DNA from: Cellulomonas endophytica
Lineage (GTDB): Bacteria; Actinomycetota; Actinomycetes; Actinomycetales; Cellulomonadaceae
Length of the DNA: 64,000 bases
NCBI RefSeq assembly: GCF_004123805.1
Contig: NZ_RWJX01000001.1
Coordinates: 62,001-126,000 of the forward strand
Direction of reading: 5' to 3'
In this document: piece by piece, positions 44,481-54,181 of the stretch
Layout of the letters: every line of letters begins with the position of its first letter
Position numbering within the stretch: the first letter of the stretch is position 1
Program-made: the position numbers and the translations under genes
Notes under the pieces: generated by a model
The model's input: the letters and a program-made list of their open reading frames with translations, nothing else
Told to the model about the DNA's origin: nothing
Databases searched by the model: none

Positions 44481-46441
44481 CGCGCCTCCTCCGTCGCGTC
44501 GTCGGTGGCCGTCGCGGGGCGGCCGCGGCCCTCGTCGTCCCCGTCGTCCCCGTCGTGCCCGCCCGCAACGCCCGGCGGGTCCGCCGCCTGCGCCGCGTCG
44601 AGCTCGTCCCGGGCGGCCGAGCGGCGCAGCGACTCCACCTCGTAGGCGGTGGCCAGCTCGCGGTAGCCCGGGTCGGAGGCCAGGAGCTCCGCGTGGGTGC
44701 CCCGGCCGGCCACGCGGCCGTCGCGCAGGTGCACGACCTCGTCGGCGAGCAGCACCGACGACATCCGGTAGGCGACGAGGAGCACGGTCGGCCCGGGCCC
44801 GTCGCCCTCGCGCAGGCCCGTGAGCACGTCGCGCTCCACGCGCGGGTCCACGGCCGACGTCGCGTCGTCGAGCACGAGCACGGCCGGGCGGCGCACGAGG
44901 GCCCGCGCCAGGGCGAGGCGCTGGCGCTGGCCCCCCGAGAGGTTCGCGCCGCGCTCGCCCAGCGGCGTGCCCAGGCCCTGGGGCAGGCGGCGCACCACGT
45001 CGTCGACCCGGGCCAGCCGCAGCGCCCGCCACACCTCGTCGTCGCCGGGGGCGCGCGGGTCGTCGGGGTCGGCGAGCGTGACGTTGCCGCGGACGGTGTC
45101 CTCGAAGACGAAGGTCGACTGCGAGACGTAGGCGACGTGCCGGGTGAGGTCGTCGGGGTCGATGTCGCGCAGGTCCACCCCGTCGAGCGCGACCGCGCCG
45201 TCCGTCGGGTGCGCCAGGCCCGCGACGAGGCCGACCGCCGTCGTCTTGCCGGCCCCCGTGGGCCCGACGAGCGCCACGACGCGGCCCGCGCGGACGTCGA
45301 GGTCGAGGCCGTGGAGGATCTCGACGTGCCCCTCGGGCGCGTCGACGCCGGCGTGCACGTCGGCGAGCCGGACGTGCGCGGCCCCGCCCTCGGGGACCCA
45401 CCGCTGCCGGCCCGCGGGCCGGTCCGGGCGGGCGTCGAGGACCTCCGCGATGCGGCCGTACCCGACGAGCCCGCGCGGCAGGTCGCCGAGGACCCAGCCG
45501 AAGCTGCGCACGCCGTTGCCCAGCAGCGTCAGCAGGTAGGCCGCGCCCACGACGTCGCCCGTGCCGATCGCGCCGTCCGCCACCCGCCAGGCGCCCACGG
45601 CGAGCACGAGCAGCGTGCCCAGGCCCGGCAGGAGCTCGACGACGGGGTCGAACCAGGCGCGCACGAGCCCGGCCCGCGTGTTCGCGTCCTGGAGGCGGGC
45701 GGTGCGCTCGTCGAAGCGGGCGACCTCCCGCTCGCGGAGGCCGAGCGCCTTGACGAGCGTCGCGCCGTCGATGCTCTCGTGCGCGACGTCGGCGACCTGG
45801 GCGCGCAGCCGCTGGGCGCGCTCCACGTGCGGGGACATGCGGCGCTGGAAGACGACGTTCGCGGCGACGGCGGCGGGCAGCACGACGAGCGCGGCCAGGG
45901 CCAGCCACGGGTCCGTCAGCACGAGCCCCACGGCCGCGACGACGATCATGACGACGACGCCGAGGGCGAACGGCAGCGGGTTGAACACCGCCGTCGCCGC
46001 CTCCACGTCCGAGCTCGTGTGCGACAGCAGCTGGCCGGCGGGGCGCCCGCGGTGCCAGGTCATCGGCAGGCGCAGGATCTGGCGCGTGACGCCGCTGCGG
46101 TGGTCGGCCTGGATGGCCGCGAAGCCCATGCCGGCGTAGATGCGCCGCCCGGCGACCGTGGCGGCGAGCGTCACCGCGACCCCGGCGAGGGCCAGCCCCG
46201 CCAGGCCCAGGTCGGCCCGCGCGGACGCGGAGCCGGCGGCCGCGGGCACGACGACCCGGTCCGTGACCTCGCCGAGCACCCGGCCGACCGCGACGGTCGC
46301 CACGCCGAAGAGCGCGGAGAGGCCGATCGCGAGCACGTAGGTCCGGGGGTGGGACCGCATGCCGCGCCACAGGACGGTGGCGGCCCGGCGGGGGGTGGAG
46401 CCGGTGAGGGACTGCGGACGCCGGTCGGGCGTGGGGGGCAC
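44477..46441 (-). CDS. ABC exporter half-transporter with degenerate ATPase site
   Basis: Protein of 654 residues with a six-helix transmembrane domain (about 30-325) followed by an ATPase domain. Walker A is GPTGAGKTT and the signature LSGGQRQ is normal, but Walker B reads VLVLDDATSAVD (Asp replaces the catalytic Glu) and the H-switch histidine is Tyr (VAYRMSS for IAHRLS). It would therefore supply the non-hydrolysing site of a heterodimer with the next gene. The tail of about 45 residues is Asp/Gly-rich. GTG 46441 has GGAGGA 6 nt upstream. Substrate unknown. Confidence 0.9.
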   Translation of the reverse strand: MPPTPDRRPQSLTGSTPRRAATVLWRGMRSHPRTYVLAIGLSALFGVATVAVGRVLGEVTDRVVVPAAAGSASARADLGLAGLALAGVAVTLAATVAGRRIYAGMGFAAIQADHRSGVTRQILRLPMTWHRGRPAGQLLSHTSSDVEAATAVFNPLPFALGVVVMIVVAAVGLVLTDPWLALAALVVLPAAVAANVVFQRRMSPHVERAQRLRAQVADVAHESIDGATLVKALGLREREVARFDERTARLQDANTRAGLVRAWFDPVVELLPGLGTLLVLAVGAWRVADGAIGTGDVVGAAYLLTLLGNGVRSFGWVLGDLPRGLVGYGRIAEVLDARPDRPAGRQRWVPEGGAAHVRLADVHAGVDAPEGHVEILHGLDLDVRAGRVVALVGPTGAGKTTAVGLVAGLAHPTDGAVALDGVDLRDIDPDDLTRHVAYVSQSTFVFEDTVRGNVTLADPDDPRAPGDDEVWRALRLARVDDVVRRLPQGLGTPLGERGANLSGGQRQRLALARALVRRPAVLVLDDATSAVDPRVERDVLTGLREGDGPGPTVLLVAYRMSSVLLADEVVHLRDGRVAGRGTHAELLASDPGYRELATAYEVESLRRSAARDELDAAQAADPPGVAGGHDGDDGDDEGRGRPATATDDATEEAR

Positions 46442-46713
46442 GGGGGTTCCTCCGGGGGCGGCCGGCCGGCCGCGACGAGCAGGGTCACCGCGACGGGCGC
46501 GGGTCCCGGGGCGCGGACGCCCCGGGCGGGGATCGGTGGCGGCCCCTCGCACGGGGAGGGCACGGGGAGGGCGGGGCGGACGCCCGGCGCCGTCCCCGAT
46601 CCTCGCACGCGCCACCGACGGCCACGCGCCGGGCGACCGGCGGCCGGCCGGCGCGCGGGCCGCCCCGCCGCGCCACCGGGACAGCCGCCCCCCGGCCTGC
46701 GAGAGTCGGGGCC
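46442..46713. other. Divergent intergenic region, exporter versus TIGR03085 gene
   Basis: These 272 bp are uniformly GC-rich. I see a G-rich repeat (GGCACGGGGAGGGCGGGG type) around 46550-46580 and GAGAGT at 46701-46706, 7 nt before the GTG of the plus-strand gene. Nothing else is recognisable. Confidence 0.45.
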
Positions 46714-47388
46714 GTGAGCCCCGCCCCCGGACCCGACCCCCGCCCCTGGCACCGCGTCACCCGGAGGGCGCTGGCGGCCGCGCTCGCCGCGGCGGAGCCG
46801 GACGCCCCGACGCTCTGCGAGGGCTGGCAGGCGCGCCACCTCGCCGCGCACCTCGTGCTGCGCGAGCACGCCCCGCTGACGGCCGCCGGGGTCGTCGTGC
46901 CGGCGCTGGCGGGGCGCACCGCGGCGCGCGTCGAGCGGCTCGCGGCCACGGCGCAGGACCGGGCGGGCTACCGGGCGCTCGTCGACCGGGTGGCGCAGCC
47001 CCCGGCGGCGCTGAGCCCGTTCGCCTGGCTGGGCACGCTCGTCGACGTCACAGAGCACGTCGTCCACACGGAGGACGTGCGCCGGGGCGCGGGCCCCGTC
47101 CCCCCGCGCGTGCTCGAGCCGGGGCTCACGGAGCTCCTGTGGGGCCTCCTGCGCGGGCCGGCCGCCCTCGCGCTGCGCGGCGCGCGCACCGGCGTCGTCC
47201 TCGTGCGCCCCGACGGCGTCCGCTCCGCCGTCCGGCGCCCCCGCGAGGGTCACGGGACCGTCGTCGTCCACGGCGAGGTCGTGGAGCTGCTGCTGTGGCT
47301 CTCGGGGCGCGGACGTGCCGCGGACGTGCGCCAGGAGGGCACGGCGGCCGACCGGGCCGCGCTGGCGTCGGCGATGTCCCCGGCCTGA
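46714..47388 (+). CDS. TIGR03085 family DinB/mycothiol-type protein
   Basis: Protein of 224 residues of the TIGR03085 family, related to mycothiol-dependent maleylpyruvate isomerase and DinB folds. The helical N-terminus has LCEGWQARHLAAHLVLREHAP with the metal-binding histidines, and DVTEHVVHTEDVRRGAGPVPPR supplies a further HxxxH-type pair. The C-terminal region has VVVHGEVVELLLWLSGR. Members often lie near hisF/hisI/trpE in actinobacteria. Substrate is unknown; a thiol-dependent reaction using mycothiol is inferred from the family. No ribosome site precedes the GTG. Confidence 0.83.
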   Translation: MSPAPGPDPRPWHRVTRRALAAALAAAEPDAPTLCEGWQARHLAAHLVLREHAPLTAAGVVVPALAGRTAARVERLAATAQDRAGYRALVDRVAQPPAALSPFAWLGTLVDVTEHVVHTEDVRRGAGPVPPRVLEPGLTELLWGLLRGPAALALRGARTGVVLVRPDGVRSAVRRPREGHGTVVVHGEVVELLLWLSGRGRAADVRQEGTAADRAALASAMSPA

Positions 47389-47430
47389 GGCCGACCCGCG
47401 GCCCGCGCCTGCCGCGCGCCCGTCGGTCCC

Positions 47431-48201
47431 TCAGCGGACGGTGACGCCCGCCGCCGCGAGGGCCGCCTTCACGTCGCCGACCGTGAGCTCGCCGAAGTGG
47501 AACACGCTCGCGGCGAGCACCGCGTCCGCGCCGGCCCGCGCCGCGGCGACGAAGTGCTCGGGCGTCCCGGCCCCGCCGCTCGCGATGAGCGGCACGGACA
47601 CCTCCGAGCGCACGGCGCGGAGCATCTCGAGGTCGAAGCCGTCCTTCGTGCCGTCGGCGTCCATGGAGTTCAGCAGGATCTCCCCCGCCCCGAGCGCCGC
47701 GGCGCGGGCGGCCCACGCCACCGCGTCGATGCCGGTCCCGCGGCGCCCGCCGTGCGTCGTCACCTCGTAGCCCGACTCCGTGGCGGTGCCCTCGCGGACG
47801 CGGCGGGCGTCGACCGAGAGGACGAGCACCTGCGAGCCGAAGCGCTCGGCGATCTCGGCGACGAGCTCGGGGCGCGCGATCGCGGCGGTGTTGACCCCGA
47901 CCTTGTCGGCACCGGCCCGCAGCAGGCGGTCCACGTCCTGGGTGGAGCGCACCCCGCCGCCGACGGTCAGGGGCACGAAGACCTCCTCCGCCGTGCGCCG
48001 CACCACCTCGTACGTCGTCTGGCGGTCCCCCGACGAGGCCGACACGTCGAGGAACGTCAGCTCGTCCGCGCCCTCGAGGTCGTAGCGGCGGGCGAGCTCG
48101 ACGGGGTCGCCCGCGTCCCGCAGGTCCACGAAGTTGACGCCCTTGACGACCCGGCCGGCGTCCACGTCGAGGCAGGGGATGACGCGCAGCGCCAGGCTCA
48201 C
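47431..48201 (-). CDS. hisF: Imidazole glycerol phosphate synthase subunit HisF
   Basis: Protein of 256 residues, TIM barrel. [18 protein letters not shown] contains the catalytic Asp, and [37 protein letters not shown] and [14 protein letters not shown] are complete. It makes imidazole glycerol phosphate and AICAR using ammonia from HisH (not here). GTG overlaps the stop of the FKBP lipoprotein gene by 4 nt, so hisF is translationally coupled to the end of the proteasome operon, away from its usual his neighbours. Confidence 0.96.
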   Translation of the reverse strand: MSLALRVIPCLDVDAGRVVKGVNFVDLRDAGDPVELARRYDLEGADELTFLDVSASSGDRQTTYEVVRRTAEEVFVPLTVGGGVRSTQDVDRLLRAGADKVGVNTAAIARPELVAEIAERFGSQVLVLSVDARRVREGTATESGYEVTTHGGRRGTGIDAVAWAARAAALGAGEILLNSMDADGTKDGFDLEMLRAVRSEVSVPLIASGGAGTPEHFVAAARAGADAVLAASVFHFGELTVGDVKAALAAAGVTVR

Positions 48202-49184
48202 GGCGTCACCGCCGCCGTCGGCCCGGCGGTGGTCCCCGCGGACGGGGTGGGCACGGGCAGGCCGGTCGCCGGGCGTGCGGCGAGCACGTCCACGACGAAC
48301 ACGACGGTCCGGCCCGCGAGCTGGGCCCCTTCGGTGGTCACGCCGAGAGGATACGAGGGCGGCACGACGAGCAGGACCTGGCTGCCCACGGGGAGCTCCG
48401 TGAGCGCCGTCTGCCACGACGGCACCTCCGGCAGCGGGAAGGACGCCGGCACGCGCGCGTCCCAGGTGGAGTCGAACTCCTCGCCGGTGTCCCACGCGAA
48501 CCCCGAGTACTGCACGGTCACCACGTCCGTCTCGGCGACCTGCGGCCCCGTCCCCCGCACGAGCGCCTGCGCGACGAGCTCCGTCGGCGCCGGCGTGCCC
48601 GTGGCGGCGAGGGCGGGCCGGCCGTCCTCGGCGAGCGTGACGGCGGGCAGGCCCTCCCGCGGCGCCTGCGTCTCGCCGACGGCCCGCAGGGGCACGACGT
48701 CGAGCACCGTGACCGTCTCGGGCACGTCCTCGCCGACGCCCGTGGCGGCGCCGACCTGGAGGAGCCGCGCCCCGGGCCGGGCCCCGACGAGCGTGTCGGC
48801 CAGGTCCGCACCGAGCTCGGCGGGGTCGAGCGTGCGCACCTGCGGCGTGCTCGTCGCGTAGGTGTCCACGAGCACGGACCCGTCGGAGGCGTCCTCGAGC
48901 AGGTAGTCCAGGAGCACGAGGTCGCCCTCGGCGAGCGGGTCGCCGGCGCCCTCCCACACGGTCTCGCGCAGGGTCCGCGTGATCGTCAGCGGCGGGTCGT
49001 ACTCGAGGTCGGGGTGCGTCCCGGGGAGGCCGGAGACCTGCACCTTCGGGTCCGCGGGGGGCGGCGGGGCCTCGGGCGTGCACCCGGCGGCGAGCGCCAG
49101 GGCGGCGAGCAGCGCGGCGGCGCGCCCCGGACCGCGGGCCCCCCGGCCGGCGGCGGGCCGCCCGCGCCGGACGGGCCCGCTCAC
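48198..49184 (-). CDS. Lipoprotein with two FKBP-type PPIase domains
   Basis: Protein of 328 residues. The signal peptide ends in the lipobox LAAGC with Cys35 as the lipidated residue, so it is anchored outside the membrane. Two FKBP-like domains follow: the first (about 60-190) is degenerate ([21 protein letters not shown]), the second (about 205-310) has the usual [22 protein letters not shown] and [16 protein letters not shown]. It should assist proline isomerisation of exported proteins. Related FKBP lipoproteins commonly adjoin pafA in actinobacteria. GTG overlaps the pafA stop by 4 nt. Confidence 0.9.
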   Translation of the reverse strand: MSGPVRRGRPAAGRGARGPGRAAALLAALALAAGCTPEAPPPPADPKVQVSGLPGTHPDLEYDPPLTITRTLRETVWEGAGDPLAEGDLVLLDYLLEDASDGSVLVDTYATSTPQVRTLDPAELGADLADTLVGARPGARLLQVGAATGVGEDVPETVTVLDVVPLRAVGETQAPREGLPAVTLAEDGRPALAATGTPAPTELVAQALVRGTGPQVAETDVVTVQYSGFAWDTGEEFDSTWDARVPASFPLPEVPSWQTALTELPVGSQVLLVVPPSYPLGVTTEGAQLAGRTVVFVVDVLAARPATGLPVPTPSAGTTAGPTAAVTP

Positions 49185-50542
49185 ATCGACTCGATCAGCC
49201 GGTCCACGCGGTCGTCGACGCTGCGGAACGGGTCCTTGCAGAGCACGGTGCGCTGGGCCTGGTCGTTGAGCTTGAGGTGCACCCAGTCGACCGTGTAGTC
49301 GCGACGCGCCTCCTGCGCCGCGCGCACGAACTCGCCGCGCAGGCGCGCGCGGGTGGTCTGCGGAGGCACGGAGGACGCCTCGAACACCTCGAGGTCCGTG
49401 GTGACGCGCTCCACGAGCCCCTTGGCGGCGAGGAGGTTGTACAGCCCCTCCGTGCGGGAGATGTCGTGGTAGGCCAGGTCGAGCCGCTGCACCCGCACGT
49501 CGCCGAGGTCCAGCCCGTGCTTGGCGCGGTACCGGTCGATGAGCTTGAGCTTGATGACCCAGTCCAGCTCCCGCTCGACGAGCGACAGGTCGCCCTCCTG
49601 CAGGGCGCGCAGCCCGCGCTCCCAGAGGTCCAGCACGGCCTTGATCGTCGGCGTCACGTCGATCTCGGTGGCCGCGAACTCCGTCACCCGGTGCAGGTAC
49701 TCCTGCTGCAGGTCGATCGCCGTGAGGACGTGGCCGTTGGCCAGGGTCACCGGCGCCTTGCCGGACGGGTCGTGGCTGATCTCCCGGATGGCCCGGATGG
49801 GGTTCTCCAGGGACAGGTCGCGCATGGGCACCCCGGCCTCGACGAGGCGCAGCACGAGGTCGGTGGCGCCGACCTTGAGCATCGTCGTCGGCTCGGCCAT
49901 GGAGGAGTCGCCGACGATGACGTGCAGGCGGCGGTACTGCTCGGCGTCGGCGTGCGGCTCGTCGCGCGTGTTGATGATGGGGCGCGAGCGGGTCGTCGCG
50001 GAGGAGACGGCCTCCCAGATGTGGTCGGCCCGCTGCGACAGGCAGTAGCTCGCCCCCCGGGGGGTCACGACGACCTTGCCGGCCCCCGTGAGCACCTGCC
50101 GGGTGATGAGGAAGGGCACGAGGACGTCGGACAGCCGCGCGAAGTCGCCCTGCCGTCGAACGAGGTAGTTCTCGTGGCAGCCGTAGGAGTTGCCGGCGGA
50201 GTCCGTGTTGTTCTTGAACAGGTGGATCCGGCCGGGCAGGCCCTCGTGCTCCAGGCGCTGCTGGGCGTCGGCCACGAGGCCCTCGAGGATGCGCTCGCCC
50301 GCCCGGTCGTGGGTGACGAGCTGGCGCACGTCGTCGCACTCGGCGGTCGCGTACTCCGGGTGGGAGCCCACGTCGAGGTACAGCCGGGAGCCGTTGCGCA
50401 GGAAGACGTTCGACGAGCGCCCCCAGGCGACGACCTTGCGGAACAGGTAGCGCGCCACCTCGTCGGCGGACAGGCCGCGCCCGTCCTGCGCGGCGCAGGT
50501 GACGCCGTACTCCGTCTCCAGGCCGAAGATCCGCCGGTCCAT
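49181..50542 (-). CDS. pafA: Pup-protein ligase PafA
   Basis: Protein of 453 residues of the carboxylate-amine ligase fold. It uses ATP to attach the C-terminal glutamate of Pup to lysines of target proteins. [16 protein letters not shown] (metal-binding Glu), [45 protein letters not shown] and [11 protein letters not shown] are the ligase signatures and distinguish it from Dop, which has an inserted loop. Starts 3 nt after prcA. Confidence 0.96.
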   Translation of the reverse strand: MDRRIFGLETEYGVTCAAQDGRGLSADEVARYLFRKVVAWGRSSNVFLRNGSRLYLDVGSHPEYATAECDDVRQLVTHDRAGERILEGLVADAQQRLEHEGLPGRIHLFKNNTDSAGNSYGCHENYLVRRQGDFARLSDVLVPFLITRQVLTGAGKVVVTPRGASYCLSQRADHIWEAVSSATTRSRPIINTRDEPHADAEQYRRLHVIVGDSSMAEPTTMLKVGATDLVLRLVEAGVPMRDLSLENPIRAIREISHDPSGKAPVTLANGHVLTAIDLQQEYLHRVTEFAATEIDVTPTIKAVLDLWERGLRALQEGDLSLVERELDWVIKLKLIDRYRAKHGLDLGDVRVQRLDLAYHDISRTEGLYNLLAAKGLVERVTTDLEVFEASSVPPQTTRARLRGEFVRAAQEARRDYTVDWVHLKLNDQAQRTVLCKDPFRSVDDRVDRLIESM

Positions 50543-50545
50543 CGC

Positions 50546-51259
50546 CTACTCCCCCGCCCCCGGCTCGCCCACGAGCCCCTCGAGCAGCGCCCCGCCCAGC
50601 CGGCGGAACGTCCGCCGCGGCCGGGTGCGGTCCAGCACGGCGACCTCGAGCTGCGCCGCGGCGAGCGTGCGGGCCTCGCCGCCGTCCTCCGCCGGGGAGC
50701 CGAGCACGCGCACCGCCAGCCCGAGCACCTCGGACAGCGTCATGCCCGGGCGCCAGCCCGCCCCGAGCAGGCCGGCGAGCCGCTCGGCCTGGCCGCCCAT
50801 GACGACCCAGCCGTGCTCGTCGGCCACGGACCCGTCGTAGGAGAGGCGGTAGACCTGGTCCTCCGCCGGCGTGGGGCCGACCTCGGCGACGACGATCTCG
50901 ACCTCGAGCGGCTTGCTCTCCGTCGTGAAGACGGTGCCCAGGGTCTGCGCGTACGCGTTGGCCAGCCCGCGCGCGGTGACGTCCTCCCGGGCGTAGGAGA
51001 AGCCGCGCAGGTCGGCGTACCGCACCCCGGCGACCCGCAGGTTCTCGAACTCGTTGTACTTGCCGACCGCCGCGAACGCGATCCGGTCGTAGATCTCGGA
51101 GACCTTGTGCAGCGCCCGGGACGGGTTCTCCGTGGCGAAGGCGATCCCCTCGTCGTACTGCAGGACCACGACGGACCGGCCGCGCGCGATGCCCTTGCGC
51201 GCGTAGTCCGCCCGGTCCTTCATGAGCTGCTCGGGCGAGACGTAGAACGGCATGCTCAT
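50546..51259 (-). CDS. prcA: 20S proteasome alpha subunit
   Basis: Protein of 237 residues. [31 protein letters not shown] is the alpha-subunit N-terminal gating element; [43 protein letters not shown] and [16 protein letters not shown] follow. Forms the outer rings of the core particle and the docking site for ARC. The ATG at 51259 (ATGA overlap with prcB) is used. The C-terminal 20 residues are a basic-to-acidic tail. Confidence 0.96.
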   Translation of the reverse strand: MSMPFYVSPEQLMKDRADYARKGIARGRSVVVLQYDEGIAFATENPSRALHKVSEIYDRIAFAAVGKYNEFENLRVAGVRYADLRGFSYAREDVTARGLANAYAQTLGTVFTTESKPLEVEIVVAEVGPTPAEDQVYRLSYDGSVADEHGWVVMGGQAERLAGLLGAGWRPGMTLSEVLGLAVRVLGSPAEDGGEARTLAAAQLEVAVLDRTRPRRTFRRLGGALLEGLVGEPGAGE

Positions 51260-52161
51260 CGGGACACCTCCGCCTGGCCCGGGCCGGGCTCGCTCTCGGC
51301 GGGCCCGGTGCCGCCCGAGGAGCCCGTCGCCGTGCGCGGCGCCGCGTCGTGCGCGGCCCGCCGGGCGACCTCGAGCGCCTCGGCCTCCTCGCCGAGCTGC
51401 ACGTCGGGCACCCGCAGGTACCCGGCGGCGGTGACGGTGGCGACCACGGGGTAGATGCGCCGGGCGCTGTCGGGCCCGCCCGTCGCGGAGTCGTCGTCGG
51501 CCGCGTCGACGAGGGCCTCGAGGGCCACGCGCACCGCGCCGGCCGCGTCCAGGCCCGGGCGCCACCGCTTCTTCAGCGACCCGCGGGCGAACACGGAGCC
51601 CGACCCGACGCTGTGGAAGTCGTGCTCCTCGTAGCGCCCGCCCGTGACGTCGTAGGAGAACACCCGGCCGATGCCGCGCTCGAGGTCGTAGCCCGCGAAC
51701 AGCGGCACCACCGCCAGGCCCTGCATCGCGAGGCCGAGGTTCTGCCGGATCATCGTCGACAGCCGGTTCGCCTTGCCGTCGAGCGAGAGCAGGCTGCCCT
51801 CGATCTTCTCGTAGTGCTCGAGCTCGAGCTGGAAGAGCCGGACGAGCTCGACGGCCAGCCCGGCCGTGCCGGCGATGCCGACGGCGGAGTACTCGTCGGC
51901 CGGGAAGACCTTCTCGATCTCGCGGCTGGCGATGACGTTGCCCATCGTCGCGCGCCGATCGCCGGCGAGGACGACGCCGCCGTCGAACACGACGGACACG
52001 ATCGTCGTCCCGTGGGGGGCGGCGACGGCCGACCCGTCGGACGCGCCGCCGGGCAGCACGCGACGGCCCGGCAGGAGCTCCGGCGCGTGGCCGGAGAGGA
52101 ACTCCAGGAAGGACGAGGTGCCGGCCACCCGGAAGGCGTCCGGCAGACGACCGGAGGTCAC
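51256..52161 (-). CDS. prcB: 20S proteasome beta subunit
   Basis: Protein of 301 residues with a cleaved propeptide. The catalytic N-terminal threonine is Thr52 after HG ([12 protein letters not shown]), so the propeptide is 51 residues. [31 protein letters not shown] supplies the catalytic Asp/Lys region and [13 protein letters not shown] the Ser/Asp region. The 25-residue tail is Gly/Ser/Glu-rich. GTG overlaps the pup stop by 4 nt. Confidence 0.96.
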   Translation of the reverse strand: MTSGRLPDAFRVAGTSSFLEFLSGHAPELLPGRRVLPGGASDGSAVAAPHGTTIVSVVFDGGVVLAGDRRATMGNVIASREIEKVFPADEYSAVGIAGTAGLAVELVRLFQLELEHYEKIEGSLLSLDGKANRLSTMIRQNLGLAMQGLAVVPLFAGYDLERGIGRVFSYDVTGGRYEEHDFHSVGSGSVFARGSLKKRWRPGLDAAGAVRVALEALVDAADDDSATGGPDSARRIYPVVATVTAAGYLRVPDVQLGEEAEALEVARRAAHDAAPRTATGSSGGTGPAESEPGPGQAEVSR

Positions 52162-52355
52162 TCGCCGCCCTTCTGGACGAAGCCGCGCACGAACTGCTCG
52201 GCGTTCGTCTCGAGCACGTCGTCGATCTCCTCGAGCAGCGCGTCGACCTCGGCGTCCCGGTCCTGGGTGGACGGCGCGGCCGCGACCGGCGCCTCCGGGG
52301 CGTCGTCGGGCTCCTCGTCGTCGCGTCGGGTCTGGGCGTACTCCTGACCTGCCAT
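52158..52355 (-). CDS. pup: Prokaryotic ubiquitin-like protein Pup
   Basis: Protein of 65 residues, acidic and largely disordered. The helical region [28 protein letters not shown] binds the ARC ATPase coiled coil. It ends in KGGE: the terminal residue is already Glu, so the deamidation of Gln to Glu by Dop, needed for Pups that end in GGQ, is not required. ATG 52355 has GGGGGAGG 5 nt upstream; an upstream GTG in frame lacks support. Confidence 0.96.
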   Translation of the reverse strand: MAGQEYAQTRRDDEEPDDAPEAPVAAAPSTQDRDAEVDALLEEIDDVLETNAEQFVRGFVQKGGE

Positions 52356-52395
52356 GCTGACCTCCCCCAGGGGTGACGACCTCGGTTCCGCCACC

Positions 52396-52401
52396 ACCCT
52401 A
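52396..52401 (-). promoter_or_regulatory. Candidate -10 element for the pup operon
   Basis: TAGGGT on the minus strand; start near 52389 gives a leader of about 34 nt holding the GGGGGAGG site of pup. It heads pup-prcB-prcA-pafA-FKBP-hisF. Confidence 0.5.
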
Positions 52402-52509
52402 GGCCCTCGTCCGCGCGTGGCACGGCGACCGGACGGGCGACGTGGGACGGGCCGGCGCGGGGACGCCCGTCCTGCTCAGGGCGCGCTCAGGCGTCCGGCG
52501 CCGCGGCGC

Positions 52510-54114
52510 TCAGGCGCCCAGCGCCGCCAGCAGGGCGCGCGCGTCGGGGCTGCGGTCCAGCAGCTCCCCCACGTGCGCGCGGGTGCCGCGCAGGGGGTCC
52601 CGCATGGGGACCCGCTGGAGCGTGGCGGCGCCCGGCACGTCGAACACGACCGAGTCCCAGCTGGCCGCGCTGATGTGCGGCCCGTAGCGGGCGACCGCCT
52701 CCCCGCGGAAGTAGGCGCGGGTGTCGTGCGGCGGGTGCAGGACGGCCTCGGCGACGTCCTCGGGCGCGACGAGGGTCTCCACGGCGCCCGCCGCGACGAG
52801 CCGGTGGTAGAGCCCGCGCTCGGGGCGCACGTCCGACCACTGCAGGTCGACCGCCGCCAGCCGCGGGTGGTCCCACGCGAGGCCGTCGCGCCGCCGCAGG
52901 CCCTCCAGCAGCCGCAGCTTCGCCAGCCACTCCACCTCGCGCGCGCAGCTCGCCGGGTCGGCGGCGAGGCGCTCGAGGAGCGAGGCCCACCGGTGCAGCA
53001 CGTCGGCCGTGGCGTCGTCGACGTCCGTGCCCAGCGCGTCGAGCGCACCCCGCACGGCCGCGAGGTACTCCCCCTGCACCTGCAGCGCGGTGAGGGAGCG
53101 GCCGTCGGCGAGCCCGAGCGGCACCGTGAGGGTGAGGTCGTGCGAGACGGTGCGGAAGGCCGCCACGGGGTCGCGCAGCGCGAGGCCGTCCAGCGCCGCC
53201 GCGAAGGGCGCCGCCGGCCCGGACCGGCCGACCTCCAGGAGCCAGAGCACGAGCGAGGTCGTGCCCAGCCGCACGAGGGTCGCCGGCTCGAGCATCGTCG
53301 CGTCGCCGACGATGACGTGCAGCCGCCGCCAGCGCTCGGGGTCGGCGTGCGGCTCGTCGCGGGTGTTGACGATGGGTCGGCGCAGGGTGGTCTCGAGGCC
53401 GATCTCCGCCTCGACGTAGTCCGCGCGCTGGGACAGCTGGTAGCCCGCGCGCTCGCCGTGCTGCCCGAGGCCGACCCGACCGGCCCCGGCGAACACCGTC
53501 CGCGTGGCGAGGAACGGCATGAGCCGCGCGGCGAGCTCGCCGAAGGGCACCGCGCGCTCGACGAGGTAGTTCTCGTGCGTGCCGTACGTGGCGCCCTTGC
53601 CGTCGACGTTGTTCTTGTACAGCGTGACGTCCGGGAGGGCGGGGTTCGCCGCCAGCGCCCGCACCGAGGCGAGCATGACCCGCTCGCCCGCCCGGTCCCA
53701 CCGCACGGCGTCCCGCGGCGTGAGCACCTCCGGCGAGGAGTACTCGGGGTGCGCGTGGTCGACGTACAGCCGCGCGCCGTTGGTGAGGATGACGTTGGCC
53801 GCGCCGGGGTCCTCGTACTCCTCCGCCGACGAGCGGGGCACCTCGTGCGGCCCGTCGCCCGAGGGGGCCGGGGCGGCGGGGTTTTCCGTGATCAGCGAGG
53901 GGTGCGCCGACGCGCGCTCGAGCCGGAACCCCCGCGCGTCGTGCAGGGGGTCCTCGTCGTCGTAGTCCCAGCGGGCCCGGGTCCGCGCGCCCTCGCGCGC
54001 CGCCGCGTGCACCGCCACGACGTGGGAGGACATGAGCATCGGGTTGGCCAGGGGGTTGCCGGGCTGCAGGACGCCGTACTCGGTCTCGATCCCCATCACG
54101 CGCCGCACCGTCAC
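52510..54114 (-). CDS. dop: Dop, depupylase/deamidase
   Basis: Protein of 534 residues, homologous to PafA. MTVRRVMGIETEYGVLQPG, DYDDEDPLHDARGF, the NGARLYVDHAHPEYSSPE metal site, VTLYKNNVDGKGATYGTHENYL and [11 protein letters not shown] identify it. The loop between residues about 45 and 90 is the Dop-specific insert absent from PafA. Because Pup here ends in Glu, its job is depupylation. GTG lies 6 nt after TAGGGT and has no ribosome site. Confidence 0.96.
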   Translation of the reverse strand: MTVRRVMGIETEYGVLQPGNPLANPMLMSSHVVAVHAAAREGARTRARWDYDDEDPLHDARGFRLERASAHPSLITENPAAPAPSGDGPHEVPRSSAEEYEDPGAANVILTNGARLYVDHAHPEYSSPEVLTPRDAVRWDRAGERVMLASVRALAANPALPDVTLYKNNVDGKGATYGTHENYLVERAVPFGELAARLMPFLATRTVFAGAGRVGLGQHGERAGYQLSQRADYVEAEIGLETTLRRPIVNTRDEPHADPERWRRLHVIVGDATMLEPATLVRLGTTSLVLWLLEVGRSGPAAPFAAALDGLALRDPVAAFRTVSHDLTLTVPLGLADGRSLTALQVQGEYLAAVRGALDALGTDVDDATADVLHRWASLLERLAADPASCAREVEWLAKLRLLEGLRRRDGLAWDHPRLAAVDLQWSDVRPERGLYHRLVAAGAVETLVAPEDVAEAVLHPPHDTRAYFRGEAVARYGPHISAASWDSVVFDVPGAATLQRVPMRDPLRGTRAHVGELLDRSPDARALLAALGA

Positions 54115-54120
54115 GCGCCC

Positions 54121-54126
54121 ACCCTA
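54121..54126 (-). promoter_or_regulatory. Leaderless -10 element for dop
   Basis: TAGGGT on the minus strand ends 6 nt before the GTG of dop, spacing that places the transcription start at the start codon. Confidence 0.55.
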
Positions 54127-54146
54127 CGAGCCGCGGCAGGGCGCCC

Positions 54147-54175
54147 TTGACGCCGGGGGCCGACGGGAGGACGTT
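54147..54175 (+). promoter_or_regulatory. Candidate promoter for the ABC-2 transporter genes
   Basis: TTGACG at 54147-54152 and GACGTT at 54170-54175 are separated by 17 bp, and GACGTT ends 6 nt before the GTG of the ATPase gene. It faces the dop promoter. Confidence 0.45.
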
Positions 54176-54181
54176 CGCGGC

